Positions 9,070 through 20,600 of a stretch of 64,000 bases of DNA are shown one piece after another. A program made the position numbers and the translations under genes. The notes beneath the pieces are model-generated. The model saw nothing but the letters and a program-made list of their open reading frames with translations. It made no database searches and was not told the DNA's origin. Numbering within the stretch: the stretch's first letter is position 1; the number at the start of each line of letters is the position of its first letter. The stretch covers positions 26,899,173 to 26,963,172 of the forward strand of contig NC_092693.1 of NCBI RefSeq assembly GCF_964275005.1, in the 5' to 3' direction. Source of the DNA: Diadema setosum (Eukaryota; Echinodermata; Echinoidea; Diadematoida; Diadematidae).

Positions 9070-10088
9070 GGGGAGAGCGGGGTGAGTTGGGACGCGGGTC
9101 AAGTGGGACACGTTCTCTGAATCAAAAACTGTTCAATCAGCGATTGGTTTATATCTACAATAAGCCCCTAGCAACATACATCACACTAAGAAAGCCATGC
9201 AGTTCGGCAAATTCTAAGTAAGTATAAATTGCTATTGAAAATTTTCCCCAAAATATAATATTTTTTTTTTTGAAATCAGGTTAGTAAACCTGTTATCTTT
9301 GTATTCATGATTTCAAGGGCACAATTTAAGCTGGTGGTGAGCCTTATTAATATGCAATTAATATAACTTTTTTTTTTTCTTTTTTTTACAAATGCCTGCA
9401 TGGTTACTGAGTAGTCCTACATCTTTATGTATATGTCATGTGAGGGACAGTTGGGACAACGTGTCCCACTTGTCCCTCATAATACCATTACATGTATTTG
9501 GAATTCATACAAAACAAACAGACATATCAAGATCAAAGTTGAATCAAACAATATTTGTTACCCAAATTCACAGTTGATATACTCTGAAAAGAAAATTCAA
9601 AGACCAATAAAGATAATGGAGATACAGCAGGTCTAAGTTTATATTTATTAACTATTGGGCAAAATTTGTTCAGGAAACAAAAGCAGTTCAGATTTTCAAA
9701 CATGTTGTTCAAGCTTGTTTTGTTGAAATAAAGATCATTTTAAAGCATGTTTGACTGTTTTCATTACCAATGTTTCATTACGCCTTCCAACTTTGACATT
9801 TCTATAAGATATCCCACTTTACCCCCACCGTTCCATTTCTCCCTTGCCGTTGTCCCACTTTACCCACGGGTGGGTCAACTTCTCCCCCAAAATAAGTTGG
9901 TTTTTTTTTTTTTCATCAACTGCAAAAAATTGAGAACAGTGCCACCCCCAGCTTATGGCTATTTATGTAACCTACCACATGAACCTTCACGCAAGCCCAA
10001 AAGGAAATGTAATCCTCTCTTCTACAAAAAGATATAAGAAGAAAATCGGCGAACTTGAAATAATGTCCCACTTCTCCCCGCTCTCCCC
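9070..10088. mobile_element. TIR element rich in GTGGGAC boxes
   Basis: The left end reads GGGGAGAGCGGGGTGAG (9070-) and the right end is its near-complement (CTTCTCCCCGCTCTCCCC, to 10088). Variants of GTTGGGAC/GTCCCACTT recur internally: a palindrome at 9440-9478 (GAGGGACAGTTGGGAC and its complement) and a cluster at 9808-9900. Such iterated subterminal boxes are typical transposase-binding arrays. No transposase ORF is seen. It interrupts the family 2 repeat. Confidence 0.75.
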
Positions 10089-10152
10089 TACCATATATGT
10101 ATCATGTCCCAAAGACGACAGATCTAGTAAAATCATTATGATTAGTCGACCG

Positions 10153-11164
10153 TGACGTCACTATGACGTCATTATATGAAAACACATTTTCATTCATATC
10201 TCATTAATGGAATGGAATTTTTCAATGAAATTTACGTCACATATAGTTCAAGTCAAGGTCATTCTACTCATATTTTCAAAATTCATCTCTACACTTAAAA
10301 CGTGCGCGTACGCGCGCGTTGAAATATTTACATGCTCCAATCGAGCTCAATTTTTTTTTTGCACACGTTTCAGATCATTTGGAGCATTTTTCAAAAAAAA
10401 AATGGACGGACGCGTACGCGCGCGCACATATACGCACGCAGAGCTCATATGCAATAGAAATTTCCCATTTTTTCACACGGATCGAATGTCTAAAATGTCA
10501 ATGAATAATTCTACCAAGTTTCAAGTCAATCCGACTCAATATGACGTCATACGACCCCGTCAAAGTTGAAATTCCGCGCGCGCGTCAATGGCGATATATA
10601 GGGTGGCCCAAAAAGAACGGAACACCTAAGATCTTTAATTTCAGCAATATTGTTGCAAATATATCATTACTTTGCATGCTAATGGAAAGACCATTCTTTT
10701 TCCAATACAATGACACCATGACTTTAATTTTGGTTAATGTGTTATGATTTTAGGACCATTTTTGTCAACCTTTGCAATTTTCAAAATGTGGTCATTTCGC
10801 ACTCTCAGAGATACCGAAACCAGCGACAATTCGGCTTGTCATAGAACCAGTAGCATTCACAGTGTGTGGAATGTGGGACGGACGGTGTGATCGTCTTTGT
10901 CCGCCCCACATTCCACACATTGTGAACGCTATTAGGTGTTCCGTTCTTTATGGGCCACCCTCTATAGTGCAACTATGCCAAAAAACCGCCAACTTTAAAT
11001 CCGATTTTACTCGTCAGGATGGACGGTGACCCCCCTTTTCTTTACATATTCTGAAAGCTGATGAGTTGTACATGTCATTTCATGGGTTGGCGATGCTGGA
11101 AAAATAATCAAAAGATATCAAATTTCTTAATAAAATAAAAAAGTAAATTTTCAAAATGACGTCA
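10153..11164. promoter_or_regulatory. Four perfect CRE palindromes (TGACGTCA)
   Basis: TGACGTCA occurs at 10153-10160, 10164-10171, 10542-10549 and 11157-11164, all in family 2 sequence. CREB/ATF factors bind this octamer. Alternating CG-rich purine/pyrimidine stretches (ACGCGCGCG, CGCGTACGCGCGCG) lie near 10305, 10410 and 10575. Motifs are observed; function is inferred. Confidence 0.45.
10601..10960. mobile_element. Foldback MITE with GGGTGGCCCA termini (mariner-like)
   Basis: The left TIR (10601-10629, GGGTGGCCCAAAAAGAACGG) matches the right TIR (10932-10960) in inverted orientation with one mismatch over 29 bp. TATA flanks both sides, which fits TA duplication. An internal inverted pair (GTGTGTGGAATGTGGG near 10861 with its complement near 10900) makes it fold further. 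Nested in the family 2 repeat. Non-coding. Confidence 0.85.
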
Positions 11165-11819
11165 TCAAATTTCAAGTTTGCTCGAGCGTATCTCACTCTT
11201 CCTTTGCCGATTTTCAGCCAGATTTCAGTATGTTGTAGCTTATTAAATGTTCTTTCATAAGTTTATTTCAACATTTTGATTGGATGACAGTATCACCTCG
11301 TAAAAATGATTGAAAGTAACCTTGTCAAATTTGACCAGTTTACGTGTTATCTCTACGGAAGTGCAGTTTTTCTGGAAACGAAAATTGACATGACAATCTT
11401 TTTCGAGCACTAGCTCACTTATCCTTCGGTGAATTTCTTCCAGATTTTAATATGTTGTAGCTGAGACTTTGGGCTATCGCAAATATAATCCTCTGTTATT
11501 TCATACGACGTCGAAATCACGTCTAAAAACTTGGTTGAAATTGGCACTTGGCTTCGATGTAGCGTCATTTTGCTGAATACACAGAGCCTATGGGGAATGA
11601 AATAGGTCAATTCTGTGTTTTTATGCTTCTCCTTCGAATTTCTATACAATACCTTAATTTTTTCTTTATTTTTCTTTCTTTCTTCCACTTTCTGTGCAAT
11701 AGATCAACAACAACAATGGCTATCAACCCTATATTTTGCACATGTTTAGTTCATGTCACGAACATCATTTCACTGAAAAACAACTACTTCCTCCGACACC
11801 ATCTTGGGTAGGTAAATTA

Positions 11820-12466
11820 GGGTCAAAGGTCAAAAGTGTTTAATCCTGTATCTTGGTTAATACACGTCCTATATTTCCCACATTTTGCACACGTAAGAAA
11901 CATGTTGCAAGAATCATTTCACAAAATAACAACTTTTTGCTCAGATGCCATCTTGGCGGTGTAAAGTGGGGTCAAAGGTCAAACATATTTCATTTTGTAA
12001 TCTCATTAGTGTATATGGTATCACCGTCATATTTTGCACACACATGGACCTCGATAGATGGATCATTTTGTAACGACGCTTTGGTCGGACGCCGTTTTGG
12101 CTGTGCATATATGAGGTATCATCTCGATGGGAGTACATTTTTTTTTTCTGGAAATGAAAAATGACATGACTGTCTTTATCGAGTACTAGCTAATTTATCC
12201 TTCAGTGAATTTCTCCCAGATTTTAATATGTTGTAGATGAAACTTTGGGCTATCGTTCATGTGATCCATATTCTTATTGAACGTCGGGATTACGTCCAAA
12301 GACCTGGTTGAAATTGATGCTTAGCTTCAATGTCGGGAGATATGTCTTTCTTTCGGTGACTTTCTTTGCAATAGCTCTAGAAAAACACGCCCTTTCACTC
12401 CCACATTTTGTACATGTTTGTCCATGTAAAGTACATCTTTTCTAGGTAAATTAGGGTCAAAGGTCA
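11820..12466 (+). promoter_or_regulatory. Three DR1-type motifs (GGGTCA-A-AGGTCA)
   Basis: Located at 11820-11832, 11969-11981 and 12454-12466, each with a one-base spacer and the strict form RGGTCA-A-AGGTCA. They are spaced through the 3' third of the family 2 repeat. Nuclear-receptor binding is plausible but untested. Confidence 0.45.
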
Positions 12467-12592
12467 TAACATTTATTTCCGAATATATCGGATCAGCTAG
12501 TTTGTCAGTGTTGACAAATTCCAAGTCTAGTTATTATCATTATAACTATTATCTCTATCTTCACAAGATATCTCTTGGAGATTAATATCACG

Positions 12593-14573
12593 TCAAGTTC
12601 CATCCTGGAACCTTAGACTTCCAGTACTTTTCTCAGGATTCGTGCCGTCGTCCAAGTCGTCCAAGTGCCGTCGCAGCTGCTGTGGCGTTGTTCCGAGTGC
12701 TCCAACGACAATAGGGATCACCTTCGTTCTCATATTCCACAGGCGGCGAAGCTCTCTGGCAAGGTCTTGGTACTTCTCTATCTTTTCCTTCTCCTTCTCG
12801 GCTACTCTGCTGTCTTCCGGTACCGCGACATCGATGATTGTGCACATCTGTTGAGCCCTTTCTACGACGATGATATCCGGACGCCTGTGCTGGATGACAT
12901 TGTCAGTTTGAACATCGAAATCCCACAGGATTTTAACTTGACCATTTTCAGAAACTTTCTGTGGTTCGTGCATATACCATTTGCTCTCACATGGTATTTC
13001 ATGTTTTCTGCAAAGCTCCCAGTGAACGACTTGTGCCAGTTTGTCATGTCGTCTTTTGTACTCCTTTTGCGCCAGTTTACTACAGCCACATACGATATGT
13101 TGCACTGTCTCGTCTCTTTCTCGGCATATTCTGCATGCGGCATCCACATCTCTCTTTTGTATCTTGGCTTTCAGAGCATTTGTTGACAGTGCTTGCTCTT
13201 GGGCAGCGATGACCAGCCCTTCTGTCTCCTTCTTCAGTTCTCCTTTCTTCAGCCATAACCATGTGTCATTACTGCTGATGTTCTCCGTCTCTCTGCAAAA
13301 CTGCCCGTGCAGCTGCTTTTCTCTCCACTTTGCGGATCTTTCTGTTCGTTTCTGGCTCTTGAAAGTAAGTGGATCAATGACGTTTACATTATTTCCACTT
13401 TCAACCAGAACGGCTGGAAGCAGTTTTTCCTCACTGCTGTTTATGTAATTGTTGAGGCTGATTTGCTCCATTTCGACGCAATCTGATGCACTCACGAGCC
13501 CTCGGCCTCCTTTCCTTGGCAGGTACAACCTGTCGACATACGCACTCATTTGGTGGGTTTTGTACATCGAGAGCATCTTTCTTGTCTTCCGATCCATAGC
13601 AGCCAGTTCCGCCTTCGTCCATTCGACCACTCCTCCTGTGTATCTCAAAACTGCTACCGCCCAGGTGTTTAGAGCTGTGATCACGTGTCCGCCATTTAAG
13701 TGTGATTTTAGTACACTTTTTACACGTGAGAAGTACTCTTTCGTCACAGACACTTTGATAGTATTGCTCGAGACATCATCAGATTCCAACACTCCGAGGT
13801 ATTTGTAATTCTCTCCTTCCTCCAAACTCTGTAGTATTCTTCCATCAGGGAGTGATATTCCTGCACTCTTCACTCGTCTCCCTCTCTTCATAACCAGGGT
13901 AGCGCACTTGTTGATGCCGAAGTCCATGCCGATGTCTTTGCTGACCAGACGAACCGTTTGAACTAGCTTGTCGCACTGCTTCTCGTCTTTACGAAAGAGC
14001 TTAAGGTCGTCCATAAACAGCAGATGATTGAGAGAGCCATGATTTCCTCCGAGGTCATAACCGGCCAATACATTTCCAGGGGCGGATCCAGGAATTCCGT
14101 AAAGAGGGGGCGTGTTTACAAAAATAAAGGGGGGGGGGGGCGCACGCACCCCTCCCCCATTTTTTTCTTTTTATTTCTTTTGTTTCAACAAAAAATAAAG
14201 GGGGGGGGGGGGGGCGTGCGCGGTTGCTGTCCTCCCTGGATCCGCCCCTGCATTTCGCAGAACGCTTGTAAGTGGGATGAGTGATATAACGAAGAGAGGA
14301 GAGGTGACAGTGAGTCCCCTTGAAATATTCCTCGTTGTATTCTCACCTGACCAAGATCTTTGCCATTCGATGTGAGGGTTGTTCACCATGCCTTCATAGA
14401 ATTTGTCAGTAAAGCTCGGATGTTATCTGCTAAGTCCAAACATTTGCAAGCAGTCATCGATCCACGAATGAGGCAGCATATCATAAGCCTTCTTATAATC
14501 GATTCAGGCTACACACAGGTTGGTCCTCCTTCTCTTGGAATTTCTCATCACCATTTTGTCAATTAGTAGTTGG
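12593..14573 (-). pseudogene. RLE-type retrotransposon ORF (RT + CCHC + endonuclease)
   Basis: Reading from high to low coordinates: RT palm, thumb (DRLYLPRKGGRGLVSASDCV), a CX2CX8HX4C knuckle (CRICRERDETVQHIVCGC, near 13085-13140), then RPDIIVVERAQQMCTIIDV (near 12830-12893). The last matches the PD-(12-14)-D core of R2/R4-type restriction-like endonucleases, which nick DNA for target-primed reverse transcription. The uninterrupted 518-codon ORF (12593-14149) begins with about 25 residues (MRAPPPPFIF...) encoded by the antisense of a MITE, so its start is artefactual. A (CT)-rich slip near 14291-14304 shifts frame upstream. The group (R2/R4/Hero) is judged from motifs only. Confidence 0.85.
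14077..14250. mobile_element. 174-bp hAT-type MITE with G-tracts
   Basis: Perfect 16-bp TIRs CAGGGGCGGATCCAGG (14077-14092; complement 14235-14250). The direct repeat CATTTC lies on both sides (14071-14076 and 14251-14256), embedded in a 6-of-8 match. CAGGGG-type ends and a near 8-bp duplication suggest hAT. It contains two long G-runs, each preceded by AAATAAAG and followed by GCGYRCGC. It interrupts the antisense LINE ORF. Confidence 0.9.
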
Positions 14574-14585
14574 TCTTACTATTAT

Positions 14586-14781
14586 TATTATTATTACTTT
14601 TATTATCATTATTATTATCATGTATTACATTCTTGTGTGCAGCCCTACCTTCTCATTATGGAATTGAACCAGAATTTCTGAGTTCTGTAGAGATTTTCGA
14701 GAAGTAATAGCCTTTAAGAATAAAATGAAAATAATGATTTGGCAGCCATTTTGTTTATGCAAATGAAATTGGCTTGCACTG
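14586..14781. repeat. Second copy of the 195-bp duplicated segment
   Basis: Matches 8571-8765 in the same orientation, including its TTA-rich left edge. Here it continues past 14781 into ATTTTACTTGC instead of SINE sequence. It marks the truncated 5' boundary of the antisense LINE. Confidence 0.85.
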
Positions 14782-15063
14782 ATTTTACTTGCAAACCGTT
14801 TCAAAAAAATCAACTCAGTATACTCTAATTATGCTCAAAGAAAACTGTGGTACCCAACTTTTAGTCTAAAATTACTAAAGCAGTCACACCCCCCACCCTC
14901 CCGAAGATCCCACTAGACTATAATAATCAAGGCCGTACGCATATATATATATATATATATATATAAACACTAGCATATATAGAGAGAGAGTGTGTGTGAA
15001 AGGTGTGTTTTCAGGATGAGACGATAGACGTAGCTTGAATCCTCACACACACACTACACACAT

Positions 15064-15067
<4 letters not shown>

Positions 15068-15123
<56 letters not shown>

Positions 15124-15127
15124 TTTT
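15068..15127. repeat. (AT)n plus poly(T)
   Basis: About 19 AT units run into a T-tract, followed by a G-run. Likely length-polymorphic. Confidence 0.95.
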
Positions 15128-15907
15128 AGGGGGGGGGGAAGCAAGAATACCTAAAAAGGTCGAGGAATTAACACGCAAACGAGGATGCTGTTGCACTTTT
15201 GGAATGAAGTGGAAAGATTTGGTGCACACTTTTAGAAAATTTATCAATTTTTGCACAAACAATCACCCACACATAAATAATGGTCAGGGTGAGGGAGGGA
15301 ACTGACGCCGCAACGCCCTAGCAGCTCCCCTTTAGAATAATTTAATAAGAAAAAATCATTTTATTAACATCTCATAGTATACAACCGAATTAGGCTCGTT
15401 TCATCATCTCAATCAAGTCATCATTAAACTCTTTAAACATTAAACAATTACATATAAATAATCTTTTTTTAGTTTTTTATTAGAGAAAAATCTCTCAAAC
15501 ACAAGTCCTCCTCAGATGTTCCTGTAATTGTACCGCATATACCATTGTATCTATTCTCTCATTCCTTTATATCCGCTCTTCTGCATTCTTACCGATAGGT
15601 GTACACAATTCTTTGCAATATATTCAATCTCGGTTGCATTTTATCATTACATTTACATCATGGATTCCAGTTTGCTTGTGTCCGCGATGGCGCGTGTTAA
15701 CGTAGGTTTTATTTTTTATTTTTTCCTTCCTAATTTGACATCATGTCTGTTGATATTGGTTCCTTGGCTTTTGTTTTATATCTATTTGTAGTTTCATTAG
15801 TTCGTTATTCGTTCTCTTATGTATTTTCTGAGAGTCCCATATCGTACAAGCTTTGCTTTTTAGTAGGACCCTCCATTTTCATTTCCATCCTTATTCAATT
15901 TGTACTA

Positions 15908-15954
<47 letters not shown>

Positions 15955-16169
15955 CAGTTATTGGCAAAATAGGCCTATCAATCCGTTAATTTTGTTTGTT
16001 TGCTTTTAGTTCTGCATTCAATCAAATGCAATTTGAATGCAAACTTCAAAAAGTACAAAGACAAAAAATAACAAGTGCAGTGAAATAATGATATGCCAAT
16101 AAATGAAAACAAGTCACGCACGGACAACAATATACAGAAAATATATTATAAAGATTTCTCAACAAATTT

Positions 16170-16229
16170 AATATATATATATATATGTATATATATATAC
16201 ACACGCATACACACATATATATATATAAC

Positions 16230-16272
<43 letters not shown>
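16170..16272. repeat. Compound (AT)n/(AC)n microsatellite
   Basis: Interrupted TA tract with GTATA and ACACACGCATACACAC interruptions. Confidence 0.9.
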
Positions 16273-16275
<3 letters not shown>

Positions 16276-16561
16276 CAGTTATGTTTTCTTCATTTTCTTA
16301 CTCATTGTTACATGTATTTTGTTAATTTAACTATGTCAAATTGTCTCTTTGTTTAATAGTTATATCATGCTTTTCTTGTATTTGCAGTGTCAATATGCTA
16401 CTCGATGTACATCGAAACCTCCTAAACAGGTGTTTTTTGTGTTTTTTTTCGTATGTCACATAACTGGGAACCAAGTCTCGTTTGTTTCTCCGTCCCGCTA
16501 GAAAGTGGTATTTTCTTTTCTGTCAACTTTTTCTCCCCCACTAGTTGTAACCTGATTCACA

Positions 16562-17676
16562 ATGGCTAACGATGTTCATAAAAACTCTTTATTTGTTACT
16601 GAGACTTCAGATTGTGCTGACAACCCTGTCTTTTTACAGTCACTTTATACGGCCACACCCGAGCTGCGATTTGATTTTGATCCCAATGATCGGTTAGCTT
16701 GCAACATCACCACTAATTATCATTCGTTCAAAAAACGCAAAAGAATCCTGTGAGCCAACTTCTTCTTTTGCATTACAATATCGAAGTATTAAAAAGACGA
16801 TTGATTTTTAAATCAGGTGAAATCTGGTTGTTCCGTCATTGGTGTCTCAGAGACTTGGATAAACAACTTGCCGTCCTCATTTTTTTTCCTATTCCAGGGT
16901 ACACCTTTCATTCAAATAATAGGCTTAGTAGGAGAGAGGGTGGTGTAGGTTATTTTGTTACAGATAATTTCAAAGTCAAAATATTGAAGGATTTGAATAT
17001 AATGTGTGATATTTTGGAATGTACTTTTATTGAAATTGAAATGTCAAAACAAAAGAATATTGTAGTTGATGAAGTTTATAAGCCACCGTCTTCAATTTCC
17101 AGGACTTTTTTGAAACATTTTCTGATTTGTTAGCGCCTTCCCTAAATCAAAAGAATATTTTTTTTTTTATTATGGGGGACTTCAATTTGAATTTGCTTAA
17201 TTGCAATTAAAATGTCCCTGCCAAGAGTTTTTATATTCGATGTTGTCCAAATACCTTATACTGTTAATCAGAAAACCTACCTGTGTGACTGATACATTAT
17301 CCACGTTGATAGACAACATATTTTCCAACAATATTTCGTCTGTATCATCTGGTGTTATAGTATCCAATATATCTGATCATTTCCCCATATATGCCAAGGT
17401 TCCTCTTGTAAAAAATAGTTGTTTTAAGACTCAAAGATACTTTTCGTGATTTTTCTGAACGCAACCTCGATAGACTCAGGGAGAGATTGTTGACTGCTAA
17501 CTGGGAAGAAGTTTTTGCTATTGATGATAATGTAGACACTTCATTTAATAATTTCCTTTAAAACATTTTCTATGCATTATGATGAAATTATTCCTTTACG
17601 ACAATCCATTCGTTCTACCTATAAAAGAGCACCAAGAATGCCTTGGATCGCCAAATCCCTCCTTGAGTCTATCAAT
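16562..17676 (+). pseudogene. LINE A apurinic-like endonuclease domain
   Basis: Fragments across frames show the APE motifs in order: LLHYNI near 16770, SETWINNLP near 16849-16875, YTFHSNNRLSRR with GGVGYFV near 16915-16960, MGDFNLNLLN near 17173-17202, and ISDHFPIYA near 17374-17400. The linker (NLDRLRERLLTANWEEVF, then PRMPWIAKSLLESINH) follows until the hAT-like insertion. Several frameshifts and a poly(T) expansion near 17160 break it. The family uses this domain to nick target DNA. Confidence 0.8.
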
Positions 17677-17683
17677 CATAAGA

Positions 17684-20600
17684 CAGGGCTGCACACTGGC
17701 GCCGGTCCGACGGTCAAAGACCGGTAAAAGTCACTGTCGGACCGGTAACTTTTCAGGAAATCCACAAGTTACCGGTCCGACATGACCAGTAAAAAAAAAA
17801 AAAAAAAAAAAGCATTGGTGGGGTCAGTAGAAAGGAAAAGAGCAGCCCCGATCAGGGAGAAACAGAATGCAAGATATCGCACTGTTCAACAAGTTTTACG
17901 CAAGTTCTCGTTTATGTCTAGCGGTGCAATTTGTACAGTAAACATAGTTTTGAGCACTAGCAGTCGACCAGTTACATTCGCGCTCGCTTGCGCATTTGGC
18001 GCTGCTCACGCACTGCCATGCAATGCAATACATGCAAAGCAAACGATGCAAAGCATGTACAGTGTAACTGCTTCTCGTTTGCTTGCGATCGGCGGTCATG
18101 CCAGACAAGAAGCATTGAAAGAAGCGCACGCATAGATTTCTGGGTCATTTTACTCATGATTTTTTTAACGCAAGATCGATCCGATCCCGGCTTCGCAGCA
18201 GCGTGGCAGTTATGTTAGAACTAATTTACTTGTGTCGATTTATAGAAAAAGTAAAAACACACTCGATATTCAGTGATACAGTAAATGGATCTGATTGCGT
18301 TTATTTTCATTTTGAGCAGTCATTTCACAAATTAATATTTTCATTCGCTCAGAATGTTCTCATTACGAAGATAGGCGCAAAAAGGATCACGAAATCGGCC
18401 CTTCCGTGTACTTTTTAAGAACGCATGCACAAAATGTGAAGAGATAATACTTATAGGGAGAAAAAAAAAATCATGAAATCATGGCAGTCCCGCTTACATA
18501 TTCAGGTAGAAATCGTCCCAAAGAGGATCGACCGGCCGCGTTGTATATCTTCCAAAAGATTATGTACGAAATGCGAAAAGATTATAGAGGAGAAAAAGAA
18601 AAAAAAAAATGAAGGACACATTTTGGTGAGTGCATCATAAACGATTACAGCCGAATAACAATTCATGAAATCAACGCAATCCCCTTGAAATTTGAGGAAA
18701 TAATAGGCGCAAAAAAAAGGATCTTGAATTCAGTCCTGCATGTCGTCTTGGTTATCAAAAACGCATACACAAATGCGACGAGATTATCGGGAGAAAAATA
18801 AAAAAGACATTTTTACCCTTCTGGTGCGTGTATTACAAAAGATTACATCCGAAGTAATTCAAGAAATCGCCACAATCCCGCTGATATTTGAGGTAGAAAT
18901 AGGCGCAAAAAGGATCGTGAATTCGGCCGTGTCGTATACCTTGTAGATAAGAACGCATGTACGAAATGGGAAAAGATTAGCGGGAGAAAAATAAAGGACA
19001 CATTTTCACCCCTTTTGGCGCTTGCATCATATAAATTACAGCCGAATAGTAATTCATGAAAATTTCGCAATCCCGTTGGAATTTGAGTAAACAATAATAG
19101 GCGCAAAAAGAATATCGAATTCCGCCCTGCATGCAATTTATAATTTTGAAAACGCCAAATACGAAGAAATTATCGGGAGAAAAATAAAGAACGCATTTTC
19201 AACCCTTCTGGTGAATGTATCACAAAAGATTACAGCCGAAATAATCAATGACATATCGCAATCCCGCTGATATTTGATGTAGAAATAGGCGCTAAAAGGA
19301 CCGTGAATTCGGCCGTGACGTATAGGCATGTACTGTACGCAATGCGAAGTGATTATTGGGTGAAAAATGCAGCACACATTTTCAAACCCTTTTGGCCCGT
19401 GCATCATAAAGATTATATAGCCGAGTGATAATTCATAAAATCATCTCAATCCCGTTGAAGTTTGAGGAAACGATAGGCGCAAGAGAATCATGATTTTTGG
19501 CCGTGTCGTGTATCTTTTAAGAACGCATTTACAAAGTTAATGCGAAGAGTTTATCGGGGAAAAATAAAGGACACATTTTCAACCCCTTTTGGCGCGTGTA
19601 TCATAAAAGATTGCATCCGAAGTCATACATGAACTCATCGCAATCCCGCTGATTTTGAGGTAGAAATAGGCGCAAAAAGGATCGTGAATTCGGCCATGTC
19701 GTATACCTTTCAAGAACGCATGTATACGGAATGCGAAGAGATTATGGGGAGAAAAATAAAGAACGCATTTTCAACCATTCTAACTTGTGCGTGCATCACA
19801 AAAGATTACATCTGAAGTAATTCATGAAATTGCCACAATTCGTCTGATATTTAATGTAGAAATAGGCGATAAAAGGATCGTGAATTCGGCCGTGTCGTGT
19901 ACGCATGTACGAAATGCGAAGAGATTATTGGGAGAAAATACAGGACACATTTTCAACCCCATTTTGGCCCGTGCATCATAAAGATTACGGCCGAATAATA
20001 ATTCATGAAATCATCGCAATCCCGTTGAAGTTTGAGGAAACAATAGGCGCAAAAAGAATCATGATTTTTGGCCGTGTCGTATATCTGTTTAGAACGCATT
20101 ACGAAATGCGAAGAGTTTATCCGGGAAAAATAAAGGACACTTTTTCAACCCATTTTGGCGCGTTTACCATAAAAGATTACTGCCGAAGTTATTCATGAAA
20201 TCATCACAATCCCGCTGATATTTGAGGTAGAAATAGGCGCAAAAATGATCGTGAAGTCGGCCGTGTCGTAGAACGCATGTACGGAATGCGAAGAGATTAT
20301 GGGGAGAAAAATAAAGAACGCATTTTCAACCATTCTTGCCGGTGCATGCATCACAAAAAGTTACATCCGAAGTAATACGTGAAATCGCCACAATTCCGCT
20401 TATATTTGAGGTAGAAATAGGCGCAAAAAGTATCATGAATTCGGCTGTGTGGAACATCTGTAAGAACGCACTTACGAAATTCGAAGAGTTTATTGGGAAA
20501 AAATAAAGGACACATTTTCAACCCCTTTTGGCGCGTGCATCATAAAAGATTACAGCCAAAGTAATTTATGAAATCGTAACCAATCCCGCTGATATTTGAG

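Larger units (their letters stand above)
8943..12530 (+). mobile_element. Helitron-like non-autonomous repeat, family 2, carrying two nested insertions
   Basis: The 5' end is a perfect 12-bp stem, AGGTGATCCGAG (8943-8954) with its complement at 8961-8972. TGATCCGA recurs inverted at 12488-12495. The 3' end has a hairpin TTTGTCA/TGACAAA (12501-12518), then 8 nt, then CTAG (12527-12530) followed by TT. That is the canonical Helitron 3' terminus. The 5' end lacks the canonical TC, so a Helentron/Helitron2-type relative is possible. Removing the nested elements at 9070-10088 and 10601-10960 leaves about 2.2 kb. Flanks on both sides are TTA-rich. No Rep/helicase ORF is present. Confidence 0.7.
12531..14573 (-). 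mobile_element. R2/R4-group LINE (restriction-like endonuclease), 5'-truncated, split by a hAT MITE
   Basis: The minus-strand protein fragments contain RT motif A (IDYKKAYDMLP, near 14459-14512), motif B (GIFQGDSLSP, near 14300-14330), the catalytic FMDD box (near 14000), a CCHC knuckle and a C-terminal PD-D nuclease. A short AT-rich tail lies at 12531-12592. The coding part is broken by a 174-bp MITE (14077-14250) and a frameshift. Its 5' side is lost at about 14573, where a TTA tract and the duplicated 195-bp segment begin. Confidence 0.85.
14782..16440. other. No gene; AT microsatellite-rich stretch
   Basis: Contains (AT)n at 14939-14966, (AT)n followed by about 20 T at 15068-15127, and (AT)n at 15905-15948. 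Short ORFs reading IYIYIY are microsatellite translations. TAGGCCTA lies at 15970-15977. No domain or TIR pair was recognised. Confidence 0.7.

Noticed and set aside
12642..13808. Several plus-strand ORFs of 60-170 codons
   Set aside because: They are antisense to the R2/R4-type LINE ORF. Their translations show no domains and mirror its codon structure.
15900..16356. ORFs reading IYIYIY
   Set aside because: Translations of (TA)n microsatellites.
17782..18135. 117-codon ORF inside the hAT-like element
   Set aside because: It starts in a poly(A) tract, lacks transposase motifs (no hAT dimerisation or RNase H-like residues seen) and lies in subterminal repeat sequence.
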